A DNA stretch of 64,000 bases. It comes from CADEFX01 sp963806735. GTDB taxonomy: Bacteria; Pseudomonadota; Alphaproteobacteria; Rhizobiales; Hyphomicrobiaceae. Numbering within the stretch: position 1 is the stretch's first letter; every line of letters begins with the position of its first letter. Under the pieces are notes generated by a model. That model worked only from the letters and a program-made list of their open reading frames with translations, was not told the DNA's origin and did no database searches. A program made the translations under genes and the position numbers. This document shows, piece by piece, positions 63,815 to 64,000 of the stretch. Location: NCBI GenBank assembly GCA_963806735.1, contig CAWEBE010000010.1, forward strand, positions 124,001 through 188,000. The letters are read 5' to 3'.

Positions 63815-64000
63815 TGCTCCAACTCCTTGAGATTGTCCGACCAGAATTGCCGTTTGACGCAACCGCGGGCTGCTCGCAGTCCCATCGGTAACAGGCGATA
63901 CTCGGTAGGTAGTGGAGGGGAGGGCAGCTCTGCGTCCACCGATCGGATGACACGGCGCGCCAGCGGCCTAGCATCGCCTCGCCCCACCGGCTGAGCCGGT

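Overview
The window looks like a soil-type, high-GC alphaproteobacterium, most likely a member of the Hyphomicrobiales (Rhizobiales). This is inferred from the density of ABC and TRAP importers with Tat-type leaders, the alphaproteobacterial style of the protein families, an NfeD/slipin pair, a short degenerate repeat near 14.9 kb resembling one common in Bradyrhizobium-like genomes, and dispersed palindromic repeats. No rRNA, insertion sequence, CRISPR array or plasmid/phage replication gene was seen. There is one tRNA, Gly(CCC).

Layout. 0-5.7 kb: a molybdopterin oxidoreductase with an apparent C-terminal frameshift, a cupin, small proteins, a lone response regulator and a MarR regulator. 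5.7-7.0 kb: tRNA-Gly(CCC) beside a remnant of an ArdC-type antirestriction protein, suggesting a decayed island. 7-14.6 kb: an envelope/stress block (NfeD, slipin, a CPA2 antiporter, a chloroperoxidase-like hydrolase, an HtrA protease and an exported thioredoxin). 15-18 kb: a TRAP transporter (dctPQM). 18.4-29.3 kb: a catabolic uptake block with three TauD/TfdA-type dioxygenases, two SBP_bac_5 binding proteins (one frameshifted), two permeases, a fused double ATPase and a thioesterase. 29.6-34.5 kb: a complete branched-chain-type (liv) importer in which every gene needs several reading-frame changes. 34.5-37.4 kb: a Baeyer-Villiger monooxygenase, a broken TRAP binding protein and a GntR regulator.

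37.6-50.6 kb is a sulfur-acquisition region: flavin reductase and FMN-dependent monooxygenase, sulfonate importer ssuACB, a CysB-type regulator, sulfate importer cysTWA and two sulfate-binding proteins. I found five copies of a 25-bp element, ATAAGC-N13-TTGGTT or a close variant, upstream of these genes. One copy precedes a 20-codon short ORF ending in Arg-Arg-Arg-Cys-Cys-Ala, then two translationally coupled unknown small genes, then a sulfate-binding protein. Another precedes a short structured segment that ends in an intrinsic terminator. My reading is a CysB-controlled sulfur-starvation regulon with a possible cysteine-sensing leader peptide and a candidate small RNA. This is the most interesting part of the window.

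50.9-64 kb: a phytanoyl-CoA-dioxygenase-like protein with a sugar-type ABC importer lacking an ATPase gene, an NHL-repeat protein, a radical SAM and YkgJ-type cysteine-cluster pair, MscL, a large transporter-fused hybrid histidine kinase, a methanethiol S-methyltransferase-like membrane protein and a DUF4242 protein.
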